Shown in pieces: positions 23,641 through 34,074 of a stretch of DNA of 64,000 nt (the stretch's first letter is position 1; every line of letters starts with the position of its first letter). Position numbers and translations under genes: made by a program. Source of the stretch: Cymbidium sinense (taxonomy: Eukaryota > Streptophyta > Magnoliopsida > Asparagales > Orchidaceae); contig CM038216.1 in assembly GCA_021442155.1 (NCBI GenBank), positions 84,912,945 through 84,976,944 of the forward strand, read 5' to 3'. The notes beneath the pieces are model-generated. The model did no database searches and was not told where the DNA came from. It saw only the letters and a list, made by a program, of their open reading frames with translations.

Positions 23641-24240
23641 GTGCAGTGAAAGGACAAATGCTAGTGGATTTCTTAGTAGCACACCCAGTTCCTACTGACT
23701 CTCTACTTAGTGATGATCTCCCCGGTAAACAAATCCTGAACTTAGGGGATACTAGCATTCCCCACATGGAGATGTACTTTGATGGTGTGACTTCCTCTTA
23801 AATAGGAGAAGAACCATAATCTATTATCCCAAGAAAGGTAGGTGTAGGAATAGTTCTCTTAACTCTGAACATCGATGTGATGAGATTCTCATATCATCTG
23901 TCCAATCATTGCACCAAAAATGAAGCCCAATATGAGGCTCGAGCCTGAGTTAGCGTTACATTAAGCATCCAGAACATCAATCTCTTCAAGGATTCTCATC
24001 TAGTTATCAACCAAATCACTTGTTCCTATAAGGTTATAAAGCCCAAGCTCCATCACTACCACAAGTACACCATGGAGTTGTTGGCCCAAATCTTAGTGGT
24101 TACCATTTATAAGATTCCTAGAGGAGAGAATGCCATAGCGTATGCTTTAGCCAAAATTGTTAAGGAGATGGCATATCTAGAGGATGAGTCCATATCAATA
24201 AAGGTCCAAAATAGACAAGTCTTATCCTTAATAAATATTG
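23641..24240 (+). pseudogene. Archaeal-type second RNase H (aRNH) remnant
   Basis: MEMYFDGVTSS at about 23766-23798 matches the first catalytic Asp region of the extra RNase H that marks the plant Tat clade. NEAQYEA near 23920-23940 covers the catalytic Glu, and DSHLVINQI at about 23993-24019 the second Asp region. The tail includes IPRGENAIAYALAKI at about 24113-24157, equivalent to the usual NxxADALA end. An open stretch of 117 codons (24072-24425) preserves this C-terminal part. Stops elsewhere make it non-functional. Confidence 0.78.
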
Positions 24241-24425
24241 AACTCATCAAAAAGTACTCTCTTGAAGGGAAGGTTGCCATTATTAAGAAGGGCGAGGAGT
24301 TAGATTGGAGGCAGCCATTCATGTATTGCCTAAATAAAGGAAAACTACCTCAAGAGAAGTCCCAAGCCCATCAGATGAAGCAGAGAACTCTTTCCTATGC
24401 TCATGTCAATGGTGCCTTGTACTGA

Positions 24426-24835
24426 TAGTCTTTCGATCATATGTGGTTACATTGTTTAAAAAAGCACAAACCCTGTAAAATCTTGACCAAAGTACACTCA
24501 GGATTATGTGGAGCCAACTAACTCGGTCTGTAGATGAAAGCCAAGATCAAAAGACTAGGATACTACTGTCCATTGATGATCAAAGATTGCATGGATACGA
24601 TTTGGCAATGCCACCAATGTCAAATACACAGTGTGGTTCTACACCAATTATCCTATATTCTACATCTTACATTGGCATCATGGCCATTCGAGTGGGGTGC
24701 TGACATTGTGGGTCAGATTGATCCTCCTTCTTCCATGGGTCATCATTTCATCTTAGTTATTACTGATTACTTTTCCAAATGGGCAAAGATGATTCAGCTT
24801 AGAGAGGTCACAACTGAGCATGTCTTAGAGCTGTG
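24426..24835 (+). pseudogene. Tat integrase: zinc-binding and start of catalytic core
   Basis: The H-H-C-C zinc finger is visible, with the histidine part near 24437-24510 and CHQCQ at about 24610-24624. GYYCPLMIKDCMD (24558-24596) is conserved. The core begins with WGADIVG (24693-24713), keeping the first catalytic Asp, and TDYFSKWAK (24762-24788). Homology stops after a VLELW-like word at about 24820-24834. The segment with the second Asp (DNGPQF-type) and the catalytic Glu is missing. Confidence 0.82.
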
Positions 24836-25190
24836 GGTAGCAAGATCACAACAGAGCAGAACACTAAGTTGTGGTTAGAAGAGCTTGAAGGTTTGGAGGA
24901 GATACGTCTGCGGGCATGCTAAAACCTTGAGTTGTAGAAAGCTAAAATGATTCAACCTCATAACAAGTTGGTCTATCCTAGAGCTTTTCAAGTAGGAGAG
25001 CTTATTTTAGTTCTAAGGAGGCAGATTATTGCACGCTGTAAGATGGGAGGTATGTTTGAACCAACTTAGGAAGGCCCTTTTGCCATAGAGAAGGCCTACC
25101 AAGGAGGATCTTAACAGCTTATTAATCATAAGGGAGAGCTCCCAATGCTTCCAACCAATGGGCTCTACTTAAATAAATATTATAAATCAT
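24836..25190 (+). pseudogene. Tat integrase C-terminal part after internal deletion
   Basis: Sequence resumes with KLWLEELEGLEEIRLRA (24867-24917), KLVYPRAFQVGELIL (24967-25011) and EGPFAIEKAYQGGS at about 25074-25112. It ends with the PMLPTNGLYLNKYY block at 25141-25185, the usual end of Tat pol. Compared with family members several hundred bp of catalytic core have been deleted at about 24835. TGG to TAG and other stops are present. No chromodomain is seen, as expected for Tat. Confidence 0.82.
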
Positions 25191-25384
25191 GTTTTAAAAC
25201 AACAATCATCAATGAAAATTCCATTTCAAATTCAATCTCTTCCATGTTGAAACTATTCTTATTTGTGAATCCATCATGATGTGTTTAGGGTAGGTGTAAA
25301 CAACACGAGCGAGGTCCTATCCTTCATCGACACAACACAAACATAAACTACACATAAATATATAAAACAAACACATATCTTTTG
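25191..25384 (+). other. Pol-3' region spacer
   Basis: AT-rich spacer following pol. No coding or repeat structure was recognised before the ~410-bp tandem array begins. Confidence 0.5.
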
Positions 25385-27130
25385 TCTTGGGCTACTCTGA
25401 GTTGAGATAATGCCCCTAGCAGCATTCACTTAGTAGCTACTCTAGGTCGGACAGATGTGCTGCCTTGCTAGTGTGTCACCCTAGTGTACTTCTTGCTTTG
25501 AAGGATGTAAGTCTACTATGCTTTCTTTCTTTACTTGGCCACTGCACACCGATGAGTGCTTATTAGTTTGGTAGGCCTTACTGCGTGGCTAGAAAGCTAC
25601 CTCATGTTGACTTTATTTAAGAGGATGTGAGTCTACTATGCTTTCTTCTTGGATTAGCCTTCTTGCAGTGATTGGGTCTAGTATATTTGAGGTTTAGGAT
25701 AAGTCCCCTAGTGGCTCTTTCCCTCACGCTTTTCTAGTCCAGCCCCACCGGCTCCCCGCTTAGTAGTCACTCTAGGTCAGATAGCATCTATCCCGCAGAT
25801 GATAGACTATCGTTATGATCAGTTCTTCTTGAAAAGTTGTAAGTCTACATGCTTTCTTTCTAGATTGATCGTTGCACACCGACGGGCACCTTAGGTTGGT
25901 TGGTTCTCACTATTCTATCAGATACACAACTCTTGCTAATAGATACACCTTAAGTTGGTTGGTTCTCGCACCTTAGGATACACTACTCATGATAGATATA
26001 AGTCTGCTACACTTTCTTTTTGAGTTGGCCATCGTACACCTATAGGCTTACTTTTACAGGGCTCAAGAAAACACCCCTAATAGCATCTCCCCTGTGGGCA
26101 CTATATTTGGATTACATCCTTTGCAACCCCATTTAGACACTAGTTACTATCATCGATCCTCTTTCCTAGTAGCCACCCTTGTGGTTGGAGAATCCATCCT
26201 ATGGATGTGCAGATTCTCCCTAAGTCTAGTAAATCTGAGATAGGTCAAGGCCGACATATTTCTTCTTAGTGGTCCCTCACACCAATATGGTCCACATGAA
26301 TAAATAAAATATATATTCACTTGTGGATTAGAGGACACCCTAGGGTACCTTTTCAAGGTATCCTATCTTTAGGGCAGTGTTAGCAAAACACCCTATAAGA
26401 ATCTTCTGATTACTCTTGAGTTGATATAAGTCCCCAGCAGCATTCACTCAGAAGTCGTACGTAAGTCAGGTTTGATTTGTTATGCTACCAATAGGTCACC
26501 CTAGTAGTTGTTCACTACTTTAGAAGATGAAAGTCAGCAACGCCTTTTTCCTAGCATAGGCGTTGCACACGAAAAGGCAACCCCTTAGGTTGGCTAGCTC
26601 TACCCCACGACCAGTAGACTATCCTTTTGGATTTGCAAATCTGAGATAGGACAAGTCCGATATAGCCCCTTCTCTATGGGTCCATCCCATATCGACATGG
26701 TCCATAAATTAAATCTATCAAATTTGATCGAGCTCACATCTTAAGTGGATATGTTCTCAATTCAAAATCAAACTAAACTAAACAAATAATATCAAATCAC
26801 ATGAAATTAAGATAAAATTATTCCTAACTATTTTTGAGTTAACATTAGCCCCTAGGGGCATTCACTCAATCGTCGCCCTAGGTCAGGTTCAATTTGTTAT
26901 GCATCCAACAGGTCACCCTAGTGGTTGTTCCTCGCTTTGGAAGATGTAAGTTTTCTACGCCTTCTTCTTAGCATAAGTGTTGTACATTGAAAGGTAGCCC
27001 CTTAGGTAGGCTAGCTCTACCCCACAGCCAATAGACTATCCCTTTAGATTTGTAAACATGAGATAGGTCAAGGTTAATATAGCCCTTTATCAGTGGGTCT
27101 ATCACACACCAATAGGTTCCATACATTAAC
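25385..27130 (+). repeat. ~330-417-bp tandem repeat in the element's 3' region
   Basis: Landmarks recur: GCATTCACT(C/T)A at about 25418, 26438 and 26860; a CACACCGA-type word near 25545, 25876, 26567 and 26982; and CTGAGATAGG(T/A)CAAG at about 26231, 26640 and 27058. The last three give periods of about 409 and 417 bp, and the first unit is shorter. Roughly four diverged units are present. Tat-clade elements are known for hypervariable 3' regions that carry tandem repeats and can seed satellites. Confidence 0.8.
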
Positions 27131-27640
27131 TCAGATTAAAATAAACCCATCTGATTTTCCCCAGTGGAGTTAAATCAAACCCTTCTTCCCAATGGAGTCC
27201 CAAATCATATATAAACATGTCAACCAAACAAATCAAATTAAAATCAACCTCCCTAGTGGAGCCAATTTAAACCAACTCCCCCAGTAGAGTACAAATCAAA
27301 GAAATCCAAAGAAATTCTTATCCCCCAGCATATATATCCCCAAACAAATCTATGAAATCAAACTCAAATCCTAATCCCCGGTAGATAGCGTGAACCTACT
27401 TCCTTAGTGGAAGGTTCATATACCCAATCCCCAGCGAACTCGAGCCCATATCTCTAGCAGATATGCCTCCACATCAATTAAAACAAAATAAATTAAAGTC
27501 GATTCGATCTTAATCCCTAGTGGATTATAAATTTTTATGCCCAACAGATCTTTTTTTCACAAATCATATAATCAAATCAAATTCAAACATTATCCCCAAT
27601 AGATTTTCCTCTTTTATGCCCTCAACATAGACCCCTCACA
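27131..27640 (+). repeat. CCCCAGTGGA short-motif array
   Basis: Variants of TCCCCAGTGGAGT recur every 25-60 bp (near 27160, 27190, 27250, 27280, 27320, 27378, 27402, 27430, 27450 and 27512). They are separated by AAATCAAA-type spacers that look like TTTGATTT on the other strand. This is a different family from the 410-bp repeat. Confidence 0.7.
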
Positions 27641-27830
27641 TGTCATGTCCAATGCATGTTTGATCCCCTGAGATCAATGTCCTTGACATGGAATTCTCAG
27701 AAAATGTTATTTTTTCTCTTATGCACACCTTTAATACTTCAACCAAAAGCCTAACAATGTATTCATTCAAATTACATCATCTTAACATTGTAATTAACAT
27801 TTTATGATTGGTGATGGTACAATCTCAAAC
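27641..27830 (+). other. Spacer between two tandem arrays
   Basis: Unique-looking AT-rich sequence containing TTGATCCCCTGAGATCAATG, a short inverted repeat (GATC near 27662 and 27676). Nothing else recognised. Confidence 0.4.
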
Positions 27831-29210
27831 TAACTATACAATATCATGCTAAACATATTATAGTGTGAATTAACACACTATATTATACTATAATATATGA
27901 TGTCATATTATAATTTGCTATAATATAATATATTGTCTAACATTACACCTCATTAGAATCCCTTAAAAGGAAAAAATAACAAAATTTTCTCAAAATATGA
28001 ATAATGTTCATTTTGGAAGTAAAATTATTAATTTTCTATTAGAAGTGGTACAAACTAGCATAATTTTGATGTTGCTTCTTAGTGTGTGCTGTGAATTTGG
28101 CCAAATCCTTCCATCTCAACCTTCAAATTAACATTTTTGTGAGTTTTGACCCAATGTATTATAACAAAAGTAAAACACACTAAAAAGTACAATAACATTT
28201 AGTAACACACCACCACATTCATATATATGTGAAGTTATATTGTTATGTACATTATATTTTAATAAGCTTTCATATAATATATTATCTTACATTACACCTT
28301 AAAATGATTGACTTTAAGCAAAAAAATTATAAAATTTGGTTGAAAAATGAACATTTATTTTGGAAGCAAAATTCCATTCTTTTGATTAAATGACACACCA
28401 TAGCACACCCAGTGATGTTTCCTAAAGCTTACCTTAAATTGGGACAAATCCCATCATCTCAGCTTATAAATCAGTATTTTAATAAATTATACGTAAACTC
28501 AACTACATCTTACTATAACACTAAAATATGCTAAACAACAAGTAGTAATACACAATAGTATGCTATAATGCATGATGCTACACTATGTTATGGCATCCTA
28601 TATTATAATACACTATACATATTATATTATATTATATTATATTGCATATCACATCACAAGGGATTACATATGATAAAAATCATAAAATTAGTCTAAACAA
28701 TAAAAAACTATATACTTTTGTCATGTCACTTACATATTTTAAATTAAAATAATATATTATGATGCCATGCTCTACCTATTGTGAATTTGGCCAAATTCCA
28801 CCATTTTAAAGTCTAAATCAATATTTTTATAAATAATGCTAGCGTAGGCTCGATTGCATGATGGTAAAATACTAAAAAAATTTAAAATGTTCTGAACAAT
28901 ATATTATGATATATGATGTTATACTATGCTACAACATATAATATTTATTTTGAACATAAAATCTTACATTTTAGACTACAATTGGAGTAGCACACGTTTG
29001 GTACTACAACCTAATTCCCACTTCACATAAAATAAATTTTATCATCTGATTTATTAAATCAATATTTTTATGATTTATATTAATATAGACTGTAGGGCAC
29101 AATACCATAATATACTAAAACATTTCAAAACATCTTATAACCTCCAAAAACATTAGTACATGCTCAAATATATGATGCTACATTATACTATAATATATGG
29201 TATTATAATA
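27831..29210 (+). repeat. ~345-bp AT-rich tandem satellite, about four units
   Basis: The TGAATTTGGCCAAAT(C/T)CC block starts near 28090, 28435 (decayed) and 28780, giving two periods of 345 bp; a fourth decayed copy lies near 29010-29035. A second block, TTCATTTTGGAAG(T/C)AAAATT, lies near 28008 and 28356 and again near 28940. Units include TATATTATA-rich segments, with a perfect ATATT microsatellite at 28617-28643. Confidence 0.78.
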
Positions 29211-29344
29211 TGATTTAGGATTAGGGTTTTGGGTATTCAAATCTCTAATAGTCAAGGGAAAGTCTCTTGAAGACATTTTCCATAGCTACCATAACTATGT
29301 TAGGATTAGGTCATTTTTTAGATGTACACCTAATGACATTTTTA
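29211..29344 (+). other. Transition from retrotransposon block to satellite
   Basis: Mixed sequence: two TTTAGGATTAGGG-like words at 29213-29235, about 100 bp of unrelated sequence, then telomere-variant repeat from about 29345. No target-site duplication with the 16865 border was found. Confidence 0.5.
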
Positions 29345-29775
29345 TTCAAGGTTTAAGGTTTAAGTTTTAAAGTTAGGGTTTAGGGTTAGTTTAGGATTTA
29401 GGGTTTAGGATTTAGGGTTTGGAGTTTAGGATTTAGGGTTTAGGGTTGTAGGTTTTAGGGTTTAAAGTTCATGGTTTAGGGTTTAGGGTTTAGGGTTTAG
29501 GGTTTAGGATTTAGAGTTTAATGGTTTAGGATTTGTGGTTTAGGATTTAGGGTTTACAATTAAGGGTATACGGTATAAAATTTAGGGTTTAGGGTTTAAG
29601 ATTTAGGGTTTAACGTTTAGTGTTTAGGATTTAGGGTTTTTAGGATTTAGGGTTTAAGGTTTAGAGTTTAGGGTTTAAGGTTTAGGGTTTGGTTTAGGTT
29701 TTAGGTTTTAGGTTAAGGGTTTAAGTTTTAGTTTAGGATTTAAGGTTTAGGGTTTAGGGTTTAAGGTTTAAGTGT

Positions 29776-30265
29776 CTTTTTTAACAGAGAAAAAATTCAA
29801 ACTCAACATTTCTTCTTTTTGATTTCATCAACCAAGTTGCACCCCAAGTTTTCTAAGACATAAGCGATGACATTGATCAAAAATGATCACCCATAGAACA
29901 CATCAAAAATCCTAGATAAGTAGAACCATCTTTACTATAAATACATAGTTCCATAAGTAGTAGATCAGATCAGCCATTATCTAATTTCTCCAGTTCCCAT
30001 CAGAACCTCCCCCGCCTCTTGAGTAGCGAGATTTGCCATCATATCCCCAATCTCTCCCTCTACCACCACCAGAGTTGTAGCCTTCATCGCTCCTCCCGCC
30101 TCCATAACTGCCAGACTCCAACAATCACCTTCATATCCACCAACACCTCCAGATTCACCACCACCACTATGATTACCGCCGCCTCCGCCTTCGCCTCCAC
30201 TGCTAGATCTAAACTGAGCCTAGTAGACGGTGATGTTCCTGTTGTCAAGGTTCTACACATTCTTA
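29776..30265 (-). pseudogene. GRP fragment 4 (C-terminus plus 3'UTR)
   Basis: Minus-strand remnant of a plant glycine-rich RNA-binding protein: last residues of the RRM (NLD-NRNITV), then a Gly/Arg/Ser/Tyr-rich tail ending SDGNWRN and TAG at 29981-29983, then ~200 bp of 3'UTR and a poly(A) remnant (T-run near 29776). In-frame stops occur in the RRM end, and one frameshift divides the Gly-rich tail. The cDNA is 5'-truncated at CACATT(C) and is followed by TTAGG repeat. Such proteins bind RNA through an N-terminal RRM; this part of the gene is absent. Confidence 0.85.
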
Positions 30266-30394
30266 GGTTTTAGAGTTAGTTTAGGGTTTAGGGTTTAGGG
30301 TTAGTTTAAGGTTTAGGGTTTAGAGTTTAAGGTTTAGGGTTTAGAGTTTAAGGTTTGGGGTTTAAGTTTAAGATTGTAGGTTTTAGGGTTTAGG

Positions 30395-31280
30395 TTTTTT
30401 TTTTAGAGAATCCCATGTAAGGGAATTTTATTGCCACAAAAAGGGGGTTACAAGATCCTTAAGAGAGGATAGACTCAAGAACTACTACTCAAAGAGCTAC
30501 AATCAGCCTATAGAGTGAATCCCCTATCTATGTACAACCAAAATAAAAGGAAAAAAGAAAAGCAAAAAGAAAACTAGCAAGAGATACAAAAGTGGCAAAA
30601 AAGAAAATCTAGAGGACAGCTTTTAGCACAAGTAAAGAGAGAAAAGTATTTGCTACCTCCATAGAAGGAAACTATAAGGAAACAACATAAAACTTACAAA
30701 CAGCTAGAAGAACGAATTAGCACAAGTAAAGAGATACAAACAAAATTAACTAAAAAAATAAATGAAAGAGTGGGAAATGTAAAGAAGTGTGTGAAGGAAA
30801 GCTCAGGCTCAATCACAACAGAATGGGGCAGCCGCAAACATGAGCATCCAAACTTCAAAGAAAGGGTTACATCACAAGTGCTACTACCAGCCAAATTATG
30901 AGTAAAATCATCCCAGCCATCATAGCTTACATACTTGGCGGAAGGCAGCTACCACTAGATAAAAATCATATGATCTTTAATACCTGCATACCAAGCAATA
31001 GAAAAATTCACTCTATAATGAAAGGAAACACTATTCAGTATGGCAAAGGGATGCCACCAATCCCTTGTAAGAGAAGCAGCACCTAAGTATTCCACCAAAG
31101 CATGAGAATGAATAGCCAACAAAAAACCCCTACCTAGATGAAACATCAAGGTAAGGAAAACACCTCCATAGTGATGAAAGCCAATCAGGAGCAACAACCA
31201 CCTATTAATAGCAAGATCACAGTAGTAATTTTACAGGTCTAATAGAGACAAGAGTAACATTAGCCAATATGAATAGCCAA
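30395..31280 (-). mobile_element. Retroposed polyadenylated RNA (LINE 3' end or processed transcript)
   Basis: The TTTAGGG repeat passes into a T-run at 30395-30404. Read on the minus strand, an AATAAA signal (30432-30427) sits about 23 bp before the A-tail, so the insert is the 3' end of a polyadenylated RNA. About 860 bp are kept, ending at 31280, where TTTAGTG/TTTAGGG resumes at once. An 80-codon minus-strand frame (31197-30955), rich in Phe, His and Leu, has no family I recognise; a second one of 66 codons lies at 30894-30694. The GGCAATAAAATT tail recurs at 45010-45081, so this is a repeated family; a 5'-truncated LINE is my best guess. No target-site duplication can be seen in the repeat background. 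Confidence 0.6.
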
Positions 31281-31423
31281 GGGTTTAGTGTTTAGGGTTT
31301 AGGGTTTAGGGTTTCGAGTTTAGGGTTTTAGTGTTTAGGGTTTAGGGTTTGTTGTTTAGGGCTTAAGGTTTAGGGTTTAGGGTTTATGGTTTAGGGCTTA
31401 GTGTTTAGGGTTTAGGGTTTAGG

Positions 31424-33071
31424 ATTTTTTTTTAAATTAAGTAAATCGATAGGTTTAGTTTTATTTAATTTATTTTTTATTTATTTGAGCTTATTGAATT
31501 TTTTATTTTTATTTACTTATATTTTTTATTTTTTACTTAGTTTAATTTATTTATTTTAGGTTTATTTATTTTAGTATGGGTTTTTTATTTTAGTTTATTT
31601 TTTAAGTTTAGGTTTATTTTAGTTGTTTTATTTTTATTTTATTTTATATTTAGGTTTAGGTTTAGGTTTTCTTTATTTTTTATTTAGGTTTTATTTTAGT
31701 TTTATTTTAGATTTTATTTTAGTTTAGGTTTAGGTTTATTTTGGTTTATTTTATTTAGTTTAGGTTTAGGTTTATATTTACTTTTAAGTTTAGGTTTAGG
31801 TTTTATTTATTTTAGTTTAGTTTATTTTATTTAGGCTTAGGTTTATTTTATTCTTATTTTAGGTTTAAGTTTTTTTAGTTTGTGGTTTAGGTATTATTTT
31901 TTATTTATTTTTAGGTTTGGGCTTTTGCTTAGTTTTTATTTTATTTTATTTTAGATTTATTTTTTTTAATTTAGCAATAGTTTATATTTTTTTAGGGTTT
32001 TTTTTAGTTTAGTTTAGGTTTTTATTAATTTTATTTTAGTTTAGTTTTTTGTTTTTATTTTATTTTCTTTTAGGTTTAGGTTTAGGTTTTAGGTTTTAGT
32101 TTATGTTTTTATCTTATTTTATTTTGTTTTAGGTTTTTTAATATATTTTATTTTTAAGTTTTATTTAGTTTAGGTTTAGGGTTTTAGCTTTTTAGGGTTT
32201 AGGGTTTAGGGTTTAGTGTTTAGGGTTAGTTTAGGGTTTAGGGTTTGGGATTTATGATTTATGGTTTATGGTTTAGGGTTTAGGTTTTTGATTTTGGGTT
32301 TAAGTTTTAGTTACGGGTTTAAGGTTTTTTTTAACAAAGAATAAATATAAATTCAACATTTCTTCTTTTTTATTTCATCAACCAAGTAGCACCCCAAGTT
32401 TTCTAAGACACAAGAGATGACATAGATAAAATTTGAGCATGCATAGAGCAAATTAAAAACCCTAGATAACTAGAACCATCTCTACTGTAAAGACACAATT
32501 CCATAAGCATTAGATCGGATTGTCCATTCTTCAATTTCTCCAGTTCCCATCAGAACTACCCTGGCCTCTCGAGTAGTCGGATCCTCCATCATATCCCCGA
32601 TCTCTACCTCCGCCACCACCATGGCTATAACCTCAGTCACTCCTCCCGCCTCCATAACCACTATTGCTTTTACCACCACCTCTATATCCTCCAGCACCTC
32701 TAGATCCACCAACACTTCTACGATAATCATCGCCTCCACTTTTGCCTCCATCGCCAGACCTAGACTAAGCTTGGTTGATGGTGATGTTCCAACCGTCAAG
32801 GTTCTGCCCATTCTTATGGTTTGGGTTTATTAGGTTTTATGGTTTAGTTTTATTTTTTAATTTATTTAATTACATTATGTTTAAGTTTAGGGTTAGGGCT
32901 TAGGGTTTAACGTATAAGGGTTAGGGTTTTAAGCTTTATGGTTTATGATTTTAGGGCTTAGGGTTTAGGGTTTTAGGGTTTTATAGTTTAGGGTTTAGGG
33001 TCACGGTTTATGTTTTAAGTTTTAGGGTTTAGGTTTTAGGGTTTAGGGTTTAGCATTTAGGGCTTAGGGTT
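31424..33071 (+). repeat. Satellite unit with GRP fragment 5 (1.65 kb)
   Basis: J motif (T-run, AAATTAAGTAAATCGATAGG) at 31424-31452, T-rich module to 32185, short TTTAGGG block, GRP fragment 5 at 32325-32816, then TTTAGGG block to 33071. The flank after the GRP piece contains AATTTATTTAATTAC at about 32859-32874, shared with copies 2, 6 and 8. Confidence 0.92.
32325..32816 (-). pseudogene. GRP fragment 5, best-preserved full tail
   Basis: Read on the minus strand from 32815: NGQNLDGWNITINQA, the end of an RRM, is followed by about 75 residues of Gly-rich tail with GGY, SGGYG-like and GGGGRDRGYDGG words, ending SSDGNWRN and TGA at 32533-32531. Only two in-frame stops occur: TAG for CAG just after NQA, and TGA in the RSD-GY segment. 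About 200 bp of 3'UTR and the T-run complete it. The frame has no upstream start and lacks the RNP motifs, so it is a 5'-truncated copy. Identity as a GRP (RRM plus Gly-rich tail) is firm by composition and ending. Confidence 0.88.
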
Positions 33072-34074
33072 TTATTTTTTAAAATTTAGTAAACTGGTAG
33101 GTTTAAGTTAATTTAGTTTATTTTTTATATATTTTAATTTATTTTATTTTTTATTTCTATTTAAGTTTATTTTTTATTTTTATTTAATTTAGTTTATTTG
33201 TTTTATGTTTATTTATTTTAGTTTAGGTTTTCTTCTTTTAGTTTATTTTTTAGGTTTAGGTTTAGGTTTATGCTTATTTTTTAGTTTAATTATATTTTTT
33301 ACTTTACCTTTAATGTTTAGGTTTTATTTTTTATGTTTAAGTTAAAGTTTAGGTTTTTATTTTATTTTTTTAGGTTTAAGTTTTAGGTTTTAATTTTAGG
33401 TTTATTTTTAGTTTATTTTATTTTATTTAGTTTAGGCTTTAGGTTTAGTTTATTTTAGGTTTAGGTTAAGGTTTTATTTATTTTAGTTTTGTTTTAGGTT
33501 TATTATATTTTTTTTATTTTAGGTTTAGGTTTCTTTTTTTAGTTTATGGTTTAGGTTTTCTTTTTTGTTTTATTTTTAGGTTTATATTTTAGTTTTAGGT
33601 TTTTATTTAGTTTTAATTTTATTTTATTTTAGGTTTATTTTATGTTTATTTTACAATTAGTTTTTATTTTATTTAGGTTTATTTTTTTAGTTTAGTTTTA
33701 GTTTTATTTATTTTATTTTAGTTAATTTTTGTTTTTTATTTTATTTTATTTTCACGTTTAGGTTTGGGTTTAGGTTTAGGTTTAGTTTAGGTTTAGTTCA
33801 TATTTTATTTTTTTTATTTTTATTTTATTTAGGTTTATGATTTTACTTATTTTATTTTAGGTTTTATTTTTAGTTTAGGTTTTTTTTAGGTTTTTTTAGG
33901 GTTTATGGTTTAGGGTTGGGTTTAGTTTAGGGGATCAGTAGATTTGATTTTAGGGTTTAGCAGGGTTTTAGGCTTTAGGCTTTAGCCTTTAGGCTTTTTA
34001 GGTTGTGGTTTGCTGGTTTAGGGTTTAGGTTTGAGTTTAGGGTTAGTTTTAGGGTTTAGGGTTTAGGACTAGGG
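33072..34074 (+). repeat. Satellite monomer without GRP (1.0 kb)
   Basis: J motif (T-run, AAAATTTAGTAAACTGGTAGG) at 33072-33101, T-rich module to 33895 with landmark near 33650 (TTTTACAATTAGTTTTTATT), TTTAGGG/TTTAGGC block to 34074. Confidence 0.92.

Larger units (their letters stand above)
21056..25190 (+). pseudogene. Tat-clade gag-less pol pseudogene
   Basis: The pol of a Ty3/gypsy element would be cleaved into protease, reverse transcriptase, RNase H and integrase and would copy element RNA into DNA for insertion. Here the domains are readable in order but scattered over all three frames with many stops: PR C-terminal half, RT, RNase H, archaeal-type RNase H and integrase. Several stops fit C-to-T decay of CAA, CGA or TGG codons, as expected for methylated repeats. 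The first PR residues lie only about 50 bp after the end of LTR copy A, so gag and the protease active site are gone. Confidence 0.85.
16866..29344 (+). mobile_element. Degenerate Ty3/gypsy Tat-clade retrotransposon block
   Basis: A non-satellite island interrupts the telomere-like array. In order: a 4.1-kb LTR-like sequence (16866-21010), pol remnants from the protease C-terminal half to the integrase C-terminus (21056-25190), and a 4-kb noncoding 3' region with tandem repeats. Tat assignment rests on the PR-RT linker and RT wording, on a second RNase H-like domain after the first, and on a long repeat-rich 3' region; these are known traits of this plant clade. No matching 3' LTR in + orientation lies before 29344. 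Gag and the first half of the protease are absent. Stops and frameshifts occur throughout, so the element is dead and old. Confidence 0.8.
29345..31423 (+). repeat. Satellite segment with GRP fragment 4 and an RNA-copy insert
   Basis: TTTAGGG blocks lie at 29345-29775, 30266-30394 and 31281-31423, interrupted by GRP fragment 4 (29776-30265) and a polyadenylated RNA copy (30395-31280). No T-rich module is present, so this is a partial unit at the edge of the retrotransposon block. Confidence 0.9.

Noticed and set aside
22429..24322. Minus-strand frames at 22629-22429 and 24322-24107
   Set aside because: Antisense shadows of the RT and aRNH remnants on the plus strand.
26150..26356. 68-codon minus-strand frame in the 3' region
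   Set aside because: Inside the ~410-bp tandem repeat and not preserved in the other units.
25385..27130. CRISPR-like array
   Set aside because: Units are ~410 bp, diverged, with no short constant repeat and spacer pattern; the plant retrotransposon context explains them.
30955..31197. 80-codon minus-strand frame as a functional gene
   Set aside because: Embedded in a truncated poly(A) RNA copy in heterochromatin, with no family recognised; kept only as part of the insert description.
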